From assembly GCA_958510825.1 (NCBI GenBank), contig OY294049.1:31834774-31898773 (forward strand): a stretch of DNA of 64,000 nucleotides, given 5' to 3'. The position numbers and the translations under genes were made by a program. Origin of the DNA: Brachypterus glaber. Its lineage: Eukaryota > Arthropoda > Insecta > Coleoptera > Kateretidae. Each line of letters opens with the position of its first letter. Position 1 is the stretch's first letter. The notes under the pieces were generated by a model. It was not told the origin of the DNA and did not search any database. It was given only the letters and a program-made list of their open reading frames with translations. Below are positions 29,735 to 40,509 of the stretch, in pieces.

Positions 29735-32700
29735 ATTTTTGAAAAATGATAAGCATGATAAACATTTTCCTGTTCGGTTCTTGCTTAAGTTGGAATTTCA
29801 CAACACATTACAAAGACCAAAAACCTATATCTAAATCATAAGAATAACTAAAACATTACTTTTAAGAACAAGATATAACAAAAGTTATATCTTCCTTATA
29901 CGTTTTATAGTTAATAATTTACATTATTACTTACATAAACTTTACAATAGGCATCTCTATTTTATTCATTATACCATAAACTTTAATAAAAAAAATCTTT
30001 ACTACGTGTTGACAAACATAGTTAATAATATGCAATATTATACAACTTTAATAACTGCAACTTCGCACACTTAAAAAAAAAATTATACCATTAAAGAATA
30101 ACCCCTTACATATTTCAACAAAAATAAAGTTCAATATTCATATAGCCACTTATTGGACTATTTAGAATCATTCGTTACTTACTATATTCGAAATATCCCT
30201 CGTATTGATACAACTTCTACTACTTCTCCGAGAATCTCTAACTCATTTTATAATTAACTCCATTTATTTCAAAAAAAATATACTATAGTATTCGCAAAAT
30301 TTATTGCGACCAACCTCACTCACTATTTGTCGACTATTTATCGGTGCCTATCTTATACTTCATAAAAAACTACCCATTTTTTTTTAGTTTTGAAACAAAA
30401 ATTCATTCCTCCACTTGGGTAACATCACGGCTCCTGTCACCAGGTTCCATGGCAATTTTCTTTGGTAACTGCAAATTATTGCGAATTAACCAAGACTGTT
30501 TGGTTCTGTGTTAAAAACACTACCTAACCCCCTGATTTAAGGTTTAAGTCTTTACTTAATTGTAATACTTTTTGTCAAATTTCTTACTATTTCCAGATTT
30601 TAATAATCGTACTATCGTAATACTATTTGCGAAATTTTGCGCACATTTTCGTAAATTTCTTACAAATTTTTCAAAAACCCAAAACTCCAAATCTGCACCA
30701 TTTTATAACTTCCACTTTTGCTTAAGTAGCAAATTTAAAAACATAAAGGACTATGTCCTTCTTTAAACTTTTCATGTAACAACTAAGTGTTACTTATTAT
30801 AACACCAATTTCTCGGACCTTTAATATAATACGTCAATATATTATACTCCCAACTCGATATTTAACTTTACGTAACGTATCCCTCTAATATCCTAACTTT
30901 CTATAAATTCCAAGATAAATCCAAATAAAAATAAGCCTTCATTGCAATGAATGGCAGGCGTTCTCAAGTTATCATATAAATGCTTTTAGACAGAATAAAT
31001 TTATTTGGTTTACTTTAAACTACGTTAAGCTGTTTGACGATATATTACGCCTTTTTTTTACCAACTGGTTAATTATTTTTTTACATAACATAACCCTCAT
31101 AACCCACATATATTCCAAACTTTTACGTAAATTATAATAAAAAATCATCCTACATTGTAGGCGTTCTTAAGTTATTGTAATAACTTTTCTGAGACCTTTC
31201 CGATATTTTATTTTATTTACACTCTATATTACTATAGGCAGAAAGACTACGTTAGCCTTCTGAAAGTAAAAGCTTAATAAATATATTTATTATTAGTTAC
31301 ATATATGCGATATACGCACACCTTTTATACGATATTTCGAATTCACCCAAAAAAAAAACTAAAAACAAAAACATAACTCATTATTGAACTTTGTTTATGC
31401 ATATGTTTCACCCATTACACCAAAAATTGTATTTTTCATTACAAAACATTACTAATATTTAATTATACCCAACCAAAATAAATTTAATAATATATAACTT
31501 GCCTTAATTTATTTTTGAACTGGACCTTTAAAACCTTTAACCTTAGTTTTTTTTTCACACAAAAAAAACTGTTACATACATTTTTAAATCAATGCAACTT
31601 TTTAACCTTTCTCCACAGAAAACTATTTTTGTTATAATTTTTATAAAAAAATAAACTAGCTTTCCCTATTTTTACAAACCTTTAAATGGGAAAGCAAAAT
31701 ATACGACCATCTGTGACAATATGTGACTGTCTATCTCTTTGTGCAATAAATATCTTGCCTAAACAAAATAAAGTTATATAAACCAACGATAAAACTGTAA
31801 ATTCCATAAAAAAATAAAATAATTAAATACACGGTGAAAAATATAGTTACGTTCAGTGTGATCAGTACTGAACAAACTGTATTTTTCCATAAAACTGTAG
31901 GTTTTCTCAGACTATACTAAACAAATTCGCTTTGACTCAAAATTATTTTTTAAAAAAGTATAAACTGAAATTAAAAAAAAAAAATTAAATATTATTTCGA
32001 AAGAAAAAAAAAATCTGAGAAGATAACAAAAAAAAATACTCATCACATTCGGGGTAGCTAATCCCAGACGAATAAGTACTTTTTTTATAAACTAAAATAT
32101 TAACATCTCCAATAAGATAGATAAAATTGTTTTATAAATATACTAAGATAAAAAAAACGAAGTCACAAAATAAACCATTAAATTTTCAAATCGTAAACAC
32201 TATTAATTTTTATTACATAAACACTTTAAAAGACCCAGCGTGCACCTGTGGGTGAAGATAGACTTACGTATATCCTATACACTGAAAGCAACATAACAAA
32301 ATTATAATAAAGTGGTTCTAAAAAAAATTTTTTTATAATAAAAAAAAAATCAGAAATCAACTAAACATTTTTCAAGATATTTAAACTACATCCAAGTAGG
32401 CATTCTTTACATATAAAACCTCGATATTTTTTGGTAATTTTTAAACATTTTGTTTAAGTTTTCACACTGAATTACAAGAAAAAAAAAATTAAATATTTCT
32501 GTTTCCATTAAAATAACAATCAAATTCCAGTTAAAAAAAAATTATACATGATAATCGTTAGAAAAAAAAAACATACTAGGTACACTTTAATAAAAAAAAA
32601 ATAATATTTCTATAAAATAAAATTCAAAATTTAGTTTTTCAGAAAAAATCATACTGTAGATACACGTTAATAATAAAAAGTCAAATTTAAATTTCCCAAA

Positions 32701-33180
32701 TAAAAAATAATCAAAAAAAAATATATATTCCTTTTTTTTTAAATATTTCTTAAAAAAAAATCTGTACTATTTAATGAAAAAAAAAAATCATTTATAAGTT
32801 CCAAAAAAGTAAAAAAAAAAATCTGAGAATAATTATAATTAAAAAAAAAACATAGTACGCTTTAATAAAAATATCATTAAAAAAAAAATAATAAAATACA
32901 AACCTAAAAAAAAAAAAAATTACGTTTTTTTTTAAGTACGCTAAAAAAAATATCGAAAAAATAAAAATATCCTGAAAAATTATTCCATTAAATAAAATAA
33001 GGTACACGCTAATGAATAAAACTAAATATATATTTTCTTTCCGTCCAGTTCAAATTAAAATTATCAAATACTCTAAACCTAAGTATATTCATTTCTTTCT
33101 GACAAAGGAAAATACTATTGAAAAAATATTGCTTAAGTATCAAATCGTATTTTTATACTTTATTTTAAAGACAAAAAATT
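29735..33180. other. Non-coding interior of the LTR element
   Basis: Extremely AT-rich with long A and T runs. All frames are short, and no RT, integrase, protease or gag motif can be read. Confidence 0.7.
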
Positions 33181-33480
33181 CTACCATTGTAATATAATTA
33201 AAATTAAAAATCCAAAAATTGAACAAAAAACACTTATAATTTCCAAAAAAAAATTAAATACGATTTCATACTTTACAAATCTACAAAAAATAACATGAGA
33301 AAAACATACCAACATTTTTGAAAAAAAAAAAAAATTAATTTTTCCCTTCAATTTATATTTTGCTATAGGCCATAAAATTCTGCAATTTTTGCAAAATATC
33401 ACCCTTCTTCCATTTTCATGATGCGGCCATTTTTTTATGTTTATCAGCTTTTCCAAAAATCTCCTTGCCTTTTCTGCCAT
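33181..33480 (-). CDS. Short ORF at the gag position of the LTR element (99 aa)
   Basis: Real ATG about 200 bp downstream of the primer site on the sense strand. It begins MAEKARRFLEKLINIKKWPH and has a VIFCKNC stretch, then becomes hydrophobic and low-complexity. It may be a decayed gag start or chance. No domain recognised. Confidence 0.3.
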   Translation of the reverse strand: MAEKARRFLEKLINIKKWPHHENGRRVIFCKNCRILWPIAKYKLKGKINFFFFSKMLVCFSHVIFCRFVKYEIVFNFFLEIISVFCSIFGFLILIILQW

Positions 33481-33682
33481 TATTTAAGTTTCTGAAGTGT
33501 CTGTTCCCTTAGCCTATTTTTGATTTTAAGCAAAAATAATCCAGTCTCACATCAAAAACGATTTTTTAAATTTATTTCTCATAAAAAATAAAATCATTCA
33601 TATTACAGACTCTTTTGTCATAATTTCGTTTCTTATTTGATTTTTTTTATTAATTACTTCTGCACAAAAATCGCTTTTGTCC

Positions 33683-33700
33683 CGTATGACTTGAACACCA
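33683..33700 (-). promoter_or_regulatory. Putative primer binding site
   Basis: One base inside the 5' LTR the minus strand reads TGGTGTTCAAGTCATACG. A TGG start is expected for pairing to a tRNA CCA end. I cannot name the tRNA. Confidence 0.55.
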
Positions 33701-33701
33701 T

Positions 33702-34712
33702 TGTAGTGAAGTGGTTTTTTTACTATTAAATATTTTTCTACTAATGTAGTGATGTGGTATATAATTCGGTTATAGCCCAGCAGTTAATTATAACTTTTAT
33801 GATAACTTACTCAGTTAGGTTGGCCATACAATCTTCCATCGTATTTAAAGTATACCCGAGCGGAGAATATACTTAACCACTTATCACTTTATTCGGGAGC
33901 GGGTATTCTAGGAGACGGCGCTTTGGAAACAGATAAAACGATTTCTTCTTAACTTAAGAATAATATATTAAATAAATGTGAATAAATTCTTCAAGAACAT
34001 GAAAGATCAATTCTTACTTCTAAGTCCTATTTCTATGCAAAGCCCTTAAATTCTAATTTCCATTATATATTAGTTTTCCATTATATACTTCTAAATTAAA
34101 ACATTCTATGTTTGAAATCCCAACTATTCGCAATCATTTTCAAATCCCAATTTATTGTCCACATTTTTCTTAGTGTAAATATTAGAACTGGTTCGTATAA
34201 GTCATTCAAATTATTTTACAAAATACTTTTCAAAGTTAATTAATATTCGTCAAAATTTCTATCAGTGTTCATGCTAACAATATTTATAAGTGTCCAATTA
34301 TTTTCATGTCGGATAATACAAGTCTCAAAATTTTTCTAAGTTTAAAAACTATTTGTAATTTAAAAATAATTCTCAAAAATTATTTCTCACAGAAACTACA
34401 TTTTCACTTTTGACACTACTGGATACTATTTAACTAACAAGACAAAAAACTATTCAAGAATGATCACCTCTAAAATTTGGAGCTCTATTTATTCTCTTCA
34501 TAAACCCATAAGTTAAAATGAGGCATATTTAGGTCACACGCGCTATTGTTTCTGGGTGTGAATTCCCCACTACCAAAGTTCAACGATTTTTACTTAGAGG
34601 GGTCCGAACAAAACCCGAAAATATCCGACGTTACTCATGCTTACTTTTAAGAATTAGATCTTATAGGCTAGGTATATTAAAATAAAATTTTAAAATTATA
34701 CGGATCATAACA
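33702..34712 (-). repeat. 5' LTR of the non-autonomous LTR element
   Basis: 1011 bp, same length as the other LTR. One substitution was noticed (CGCTATTG here, CGCTAATG at 29,550). Confidence 0.85.
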
Positions 34713-34841
34713 AAAAAAACCCACCTTAAATGGGACAACAATATCTATAAAAAGTAGCAAAAAATAAAATCCACCCCTTAACCCCTCCCCATCAACTTAT
34801 CCCTAACTTTAAATAGAACCCCTATATTACTTTTCCCAAGG

Positions 34842-35280
34842 AAAGTCTTGGGTTAGTAAAAAAGTTTCGAAAAATTTTTATTGACGTTTTATATCCAAAA
34901 AATATGATTTCCGTAAAAAAAATGTGTCGGTTGGTCTGTCTGTCCGGGAAATTTGTGACCACGATAACTCAAGAAAGCTTTGAGCTAAAGACTTCAAATT
35001 TGGACCATATGTTGATTATCCAAAGCTCTAGGCCAGGATTGTTTTTGGTAAAAATCGGATTGGGGTAAGGGGGTGAAATGGGGTAAAAACAAGTTTTTAA
35101 AAAAAAATTTTTTTCAATTTATTTTTCGTTTTACAAAAAAATTAACTTCAATTGAAAAACAAAAATTAATTTTTTTTTTAATTTGTGTTTTTTTTGTTTT
35201 TAAGTTTAATGAACCTAGGCCTATATGAGAAAGTATTATTTTATTGGAAGTAGTATTTTTTTATTGTTAATAGAAAAAAG
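34842..35280. repeat. Dispersed repeat S, copy 2
   Basis: CTTTTCCCAAGGAAAGTCTT, GTTTTATATCCAAAAAATATG, AAATTTGTGACCACGATAAC and TCGGATTGGGGTAAGGGGGT match copy 1 in the same orientation. Comparison with the sister unit at 35,535 brackets its ends. Confidence 0.8.
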
Positions 35281-36235
35281 ACCTTGAGCTTGCGAATACA
35301 ATGGTCTAATATACTTGCCATTGTTAGGTTGAGAAGTATTAAAAACCATTTAAAAACCCCCTGATTTCAACTATATTCTGCAGAGATTTATACGAAAACT
35401 AAAAGAGATAATCATTTTCTGCAAAAAACAGTTTAAATAAGACAACACAATCTAAAAAGTAGCCCAAAAGTAAATCCACACCTACACCCCCTTCCACAAC
35501 TTACCCCCAACTTTATTTTTTCAAACAGCACCCCTATATTTTTTAGGTTGCTTTGGATAGACTTTGAGCTTGCAAATACAATGGTTTATTATAATTGCTA
35601 TCTTTGAGCTTTAGAAGTGGTAAAAAAGTTTAAAAACTACCCCCGGCAGTGATTTTTTAAAATTCCTGATGATAACGATCAATAGTTTCAAATTTTGAAA
35701 TTTTATAGTTAATATCCGAACGTTAAAATCGTCCCAGTAGTTTAGGTTATAGAGGGGAACATGCTTGCATACAAACACGTTAAAAACAACCCTCCTTCAG
35801 CTTTGCTGCAACAAGAATAAATGTAAATTTTAAAAAGTACAAAAGTTTTTAAATCTTGCTAAGGAACAAAAGTTTATTTACTAACACACGTTTTATATTC
35901 GTGTTTTTTACTTTTTTATTTTTAAGGTCTCGAAATGGCCCTTAGGGGCGTTTAGCAAGAGTCGTACTTTAGGGGCTTTTTAAAGAGAATATGACTAAAT
36001 AATTAAAAAAAAAAAAATGGGGCCACCCTTATACTCTAAGAAAAATATATATTAATTTTAAAAAAGTACAGATTTGCAAACATGTATTTTTAACTTCAAG
36101 CAAAAACTGGCAAAGGAAGATGAAATAGTTCGGGGCCCAAATTTTGGTGAGACTTCTGTTAATACAAGTAGTAACTTTTGTGCTATCCTATCAGGCGTTT
36201 TGAAATTCTCAAATTCGTTTTTCGCTCCACCCTAA

Positions 36236-37829
36236 TGTAAAGGGTTATTCTTTTAAATGGTTCAGTATCTTTATCTTTTTTATGTGATTAGATAGAGATG
36301 CGCTTCTTTAAGCAAAGTTTTGTCTAAGAACATATTCTACCTGTTGTTGTAATTTTTTGACTACTGGCACTTCCGGTTTCACCGGATTCAACCCTAACTT
36401 TGTTTTTTTAAAAGGGACACCCTATATATTTTAAGATTGGTTAACTGGGAACACAATTTGGGGAAAAAACTCAAATACAACTAATAATTTAAAATGAATA
36501 GTTTTGGATATATTTAAGAAAGTAATACTTTCTCCAACATGTGTTTTTGTTCATAATACCCGTCTAACTTTTTTATTTGAGGAGAGAAACATGATTCTTT
36601 GAGAAAAGTTTTATATTAAATTATGTTTTAAAAAACTATCTAATTTACCAAACTCTACCATTTCCGGTTTTGCTGGAAAAAACTATAACTCTAAAATTTT
36701 AAATAGAATGACCCATTTGTTTAGTACTTCTAAATAAAGAATATAAATATAAAAATAAAGTTAAATATAACCATCATTCTAAAATTAATAGTTTTCGAGT
36801 TAATTAAAAAAATCGTTATTGTAAATTTTATATTTAGGGGGCCATGGCTTAAATCTCTATTTTATCTTATCGTATGATTCATATGAAACAAATATGCTAT
36901 TGTCGCTAATCGTGGGTGAAAGATTAACGGGTTGATCCTATAACCAGGTATAATTTGGTACGTTTCGGTAAAAACAACGAACTTATTAAAGGTTCTTTTT
37001 AAATTTATTTGATGGTTTTGATATAATGTGTTTTAATAATTAATGTTATTGCTGAATATTCCCAGACTTAATTTCCTACCAAGCTCCGTATTTATAAAAT
37101 GTAAAGGCCTTCTAGGATAATATTGATAAACTATTGTTTTTTGAATAACTTAAGAAGTATAAGTGTTGGAATGGTAGTTTTATTTGACTTAATTTTTTTA
37201 ATATAATTCTTCATTTTATAGTACTAAAATATACAGGGGTTTATTAAAAAAATCAAAGTTAGAAGTATTTCCGGTGAAACCGGAAGGGACCGTGTTTACT
37301 AAATTGGATAATTAGGTAAATTATATCCAGATAAAATATTTTATCAATAAGCATGTGTCTATCTCTTCAAACAAAAATGTTGCAATGATATTACTAATGA
37401 TCATGTACATTATGTTTTTTTTAAATAACTCCTAAACTATTAATTTTGGAATGGCAGTTGTATTTAAGTTTTTTCGCAGAATTGTATTAATAATCAAATG
37501 AGACATTGTAAACCTCAAGTTTTTTCCTTCTCCTCATTTGTCAATACTGAGCACTTGAAATTATCATGAATTTAATAATATTGTATATAGTATTAGTATT
37601 TTCTTTCTTTTTGTTATAAAAAAATATTGTTGCTAAAATATACAGAGTGTCCCATTTAAAAAACAATGTTAGGGTTATTTCCGGTTAAAGCGGATGTGAT
37701 AGTATTCAGAAAATTACCCCAGCAGGTAGATTATGTTCTTAAATAAAACTTTGCAAAAAGAAGCTTATTTCTATCTCATCACACAAAAAAAGATAAATGT
37801 ACTGTACCATTTAAAAGAATAACCCTGTA
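36236..37829. mobile_element. Foldback element 4
   Basis: Ends AAAGGGTTATTCTTTTAAAT and ATTTAAAAGAATAACCCTGT. The arms hold mirrored blocks: TTCCGGTTTCACCGG / CCGGTTAAAGCGG, AACATATTCTACCTG / AGGTAGATTATGTTC and AAAAGGGACACCC / AGTGTCCCATTT. An internal second pair (TTTCCGGTTTTGCTGG at 36,661 and TTTCCGGTGAAACCGG at 37,270) shows that each arm contains more than one diverged unit. Centre near 37,000. Non-coding. Confidence 0.78.
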
Positions 37830-38498
37830 AGCTTGTCCAAAGAAACATGTTTACTCGGCTGGATAAAAAATAACCACATACTACCTCAAAACTGTTTTTT
37901 ATTATTTTATTTATTTAATTGTGCTTATATTTACGTTATCTATTAGTTAGTAAAATATTCATATTCATGTTAGTTTTAATAAGCCAAAAAACATTGTTTA
38001 AATTATGAAAAATTTAGATTATGTTTTTTCTACCTTGGTAGTTCCTAACTATAGGCATTCATGGTCGGATGTCACAATTAAATTTTTATAAAGATAAATG
38101 TTCAGTTGATAATTAAAATAAATAGATAAATAAAATATTCATTCAACTGGACCATTCATTATCCTAGCTTTTTCTAATTACTTTTAACATCAAAGTAATT
38201 TTTGCACCAAAATAAAACTTATAATTTTCTACAAAAAATATTCCATGCGTGTTTGTGCTACGGCTAGGTCTCTTTGAACTATCAGCACAAAAAAGAAAAA
38301 AATCAGATAAAGTAAAAATATTATTTTTTTTGCGATAATTAGCTTACTTCTTATCATATAAAAGCTTACGTAATTCTCTACAAAAAATGCCCTATACATT
38401 TGTGTGGTGCTGTTAGGACTCTGAGATATGCCTATAGGCACAGAAAGGAAAAAAAATCAGAAAAATACAGTACAAAATCTATTTTTTTTTTGTAGTAA
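37830..38498. other. Non-coding flank with a diverged 150-bp direct repeat
   Basis: TTCTACAAAAAATATTCCAT (38,227) and TCTCTACAAAAAATGCCCTA (38,375) begin two similar units, each with an AAAATCAGA(T/A)AAA stretch. No gene. The errantivirus is inserted at the end of the second unit. Confidence 0.45.
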
Positions 38499-38502
38499 CT
38501 CG

Positions 38503-38730
38503 AGTTAAAATCCGATATTAGGATTTTCCTTTTTTAAAAAAGGTTATTTTATTTCAAAACTGTAAAACTTGGGACAAAAAAATGAATCTAATAGACTTGA
38601 TTGTTCTATAGCTCTATTCAGAATAAAAATATAAATTTAATATAACATAGAAGGTACAGAATGCTGAATCAGCAAAGATAACTAATCCTAAGAAAATAGC
38701 CTGGAAGCAGCAAATATATGGTATATAACT
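38503..38730 (-). repeat. Errantivirus 3' LTR
   Basis: 228 bp; by eye no difference from 46,643-46,870. Confidence 0.95.
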
Positions 38731-38741
38731 CCTCCATCCTT
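38731..38741 (-). promoter_or_regulatory. Errantivirus polypurine tract
   Basis: Minus-strand AAGGATGGAGG lies directly between the env stop codon and the 3' LTR. Confidence 0.85.
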
Positions 38742-40509
38742 AGACGAAAATCCTGGGGGTAACAACAGGATTTTCACTTTTTGGTGATGCTGGTCCTTGA
38801 CTCTGGTTCCTCGAGTTTTTTAACGGGGTTTCCACATCTAGGGTTATATTCCTATTCCTAATATAACATTTCTTGTAGTAAATGTATGAAGCAAAGCAGA
38901 AAGCTAATAAAGCGATAAATATGTAGGAGACGATCGTCCAAACACTAATATTGTTATAGTGTATAGAAGGGATGTCAAATAAGTCTGTTTTTTGTAAGTC
39001 TAAAACACTTCGAATGTTTTTCAGTTCGTCTAAACTCACAGTATCCAGTTTTAAGGGTTGAAAGTTTATTTTTGAAGTTTTACTAGAACTACCATTTAAA
39101 TTTAGATTTGGTAGAACAATATTTCTAAATGTACTTTTGTAGGTTTTAAAACTTTGAATGTTTATATTGTCTATTAGTACCTCACAATTATTATTAAGTT
39201 CCAAAATGTAAGTACCAAATAAGGGGTAATTGTCTTTAATTGAACCGCACTTTTGAACAGCAACTACTTTTCTGGGTGTAACTACGATCCAATTGTTTTT
39301 TTCTGTTTTTTGAATTTTCAAGTTTTTGAACTCAACTGGAGTTTGGTGACAGGCAGAATTATTCTTATTGAATTTTAAGAGGGAGACTTCACAGGGTAGA
39401 TTTTCTTCTGTAATTTGAATGGGGTTGGTTTCTTCGCAAATGTATTCTTCTGGTGTGATTTCTTTACATTTTTCGTTAAACATCATGTAGTAGTTTTCGT
39501 TCAATGTAAGGTATTTGGAAAGGGGTAATATGGTTCGGAAGGAGTTATTTTCTAGTGTAGGTAACGGATATAGGTGATAATAGTTATAATTTTCATTTTC
39601 TACTATAGGTATTTCTAGTATAAATATTATTTGGTTATTTTTATTATAGCTTTTAATGTTAATAAGTTTTTCGAATAGTAAAATATTTTCAAGTTTTGGT
39701 TCAAATGGTAATTTAGTTTTTACTAAATGTTTACTGATTGATTCAATTTCGCGTAAGAGTTCAGTAGGTTCGATCATTGAATTATGAAATGTGTTTAATT
39801 TAGAAAAAGTAACAATTACTTCAATTTCTTTAAGAACATTATTGATAATCTGAAAAGCATTAATTATTTGTGAAATGATCATATTAATCATAGTAAAATA
39901 ATGATTGCCTATATCTTTGACACTTACGTCTTTTATTACAGATTCAATTTCGTTAATTTTAGATTCCAATATTAATTGATTATGAGTTAAAGTTTGAGTA
40001 CTTTCATTAAAGGTTTGAATTGAGGTTTCTAGTAATGTAATTTGGTCTTTAACTAATGTTTTAATTTTATCTTGATTTTTTGAAATCATGGTTATGGCGT
40101 TATCGTATTTTATTGCGTCATTGTCATCTAAATTTCCAGTAATGAATTTAAATGCATATCCTAAACTATTTATTAAGCCTCTTTTAATTTTATTATTAGG
40201 GTAAATATTATTTGTGGGGATTAATTGATTCGTTTGAGTTTTAATATTATTTTCCAAAGTATCAATTAAGTGATATGAGTTATAAAATTCTGTCTCATAT
40301 TGAGTCTTAGTAGGACTATTTTTAATTGCATATTTTAAGTCGGAAAAGTGGGATTGAAGGGTTCGAAATTCGTTAATAACATTTTCTAGGTCAAATATTT
40401 TAATGAACGTCCAGTGGTCGATTTTCAGTTGTGCATTTCCTAATTTTAAGGTTAGTAGTCCAGGGTTGTCATTTAAGTCATGAAATCTTGAGTTGGAATC
40501 TGCGAACAT
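38740..40509 (-). CDS. env: Errantivirus envelope, baculovirus F-like (589 aa)
   Basis: Residues 107-110 (KIKR) form a furin-type cleavage site, followed by [19 protein letters not shown], the conserved start of the F1 subunit in baculovirus F and errantivirus Env proteins. Then comes a long heptad-rich region, cysteines in the ectodomain, one transmembrane segment (about 521-545) and a 44-residue cytoplasmic tail. The ATG at 40,509 overlaps the pol end by 37 bp. No signal peptide precedes residue 30, and acceptor-like AG sites lie at 40,529 and 40,500, so the functional N-terminus is probably added by splicing from an upstream exon. It is predicted to be a membrane-fusion glycoprotein. The frame is intact. 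Confidence 0.9.
   Translation of the reverse strand: MFADSNSRFHDLNDNPGLLTLKLGNAQLKIDHWTFIKIFDLENVINEFRTLQSHFSDLKYAIKNSPTKTQYETEFYNSYHLIDTLENNIKTQTNQLIPTNNIYPNNKIKRGLINSLGYAFKFITGNLDDNDAIKYDNAITMISKNQDKIKTLVKDQITLLETSIQTFNESTQTLTHNQLILESKINEIESVIKDVSVKDIGNHYFTMINMIISQIINAFQIINNVLKEIEVIVTFSKLNTFHNSMIEPTELLREIESISKHLVKTKLPFEPKLENILLFEKLINIKSYNKNNQIIFILEIPIVENENYNYYHLYPLPTLENNSFRTILPLSKYLTLNENYYMMFNEKCKEITPEEYICEETNPIQITEENLPCEVSLLKFNKNNSACHQTPVEFKNLKIQKTEKNNWIVVTPRKVVAVQKCGSIKDNYPLFGTYILELNNNCEVLIDNINIQSFKTYKSTFRNIVLPNLNLNGSSSKTSKINFQPLKLDTVSLDELKNIRSVLDLQKTDLFDIPSIHYNNISVWTIVSYIFIALLAFCFASYIYYKKCYIRNRNITLDVETPLKNSRNQSQGPASPKSENPVVTPRIFV

Larger units (their letters stand above)
28710..34712 (-). 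mobile_element. Non-autonomous LTR retrotransposon (6003 bp)
   Basis: Two direct 1011-bp repeats start TGTAGTGAAG and end GATCATAACA (plus strand) and differ at one position that I noticed. Insertion is confirmed by the undisturbed second unit at about 35,410-35,450 (TTCTGCAAAAAACAG). A-rich flanks allow a 4-bp AAAA target duplication. The purine tract next to the left LTR and a TGG-starting site next to the right LTR fix the orientation as minus. The 4.0-kb interior carries no gag-pol, so it must rely on proteins from another element (LARD-like). High LTR identity implies recent insertion. Confidence 0.85.
27980..36235. mobile_element. Large element with long inverted termini, disrupted by an LTR element and repeat S
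   Basis: TTAGGGTGGAGC at 27,980 and GCTCCACCCTAA at 36,224 are the ends. The arms of about 650 bp are mirrored: AAAGCCCCTAAAGTACGAC, CTTTTGTTCATTAGCAAGAT and GGGGAACATGCTTG...ACACGTTAAAA match inverted. The middle is a direct repeat of two units of about 280 bp (CGAAAACTAAAAGAG...CCCCTATATT...TTGAGCTTGC). Unit 1 is interrupted at 28,710 by the LTR element and at 34,842 by repeat S. Without these insertions the element is about 1.8 kb. No transposase, so non-autonomous. Confidence 0.8.

Noticed and set aside
32792..33007. Minus-strand 71-codon Phe/Ile-rich frame inside the LTR element
   Set aside because: Its composition comes from A/T homopolymers; no domain and no conservation evidence.
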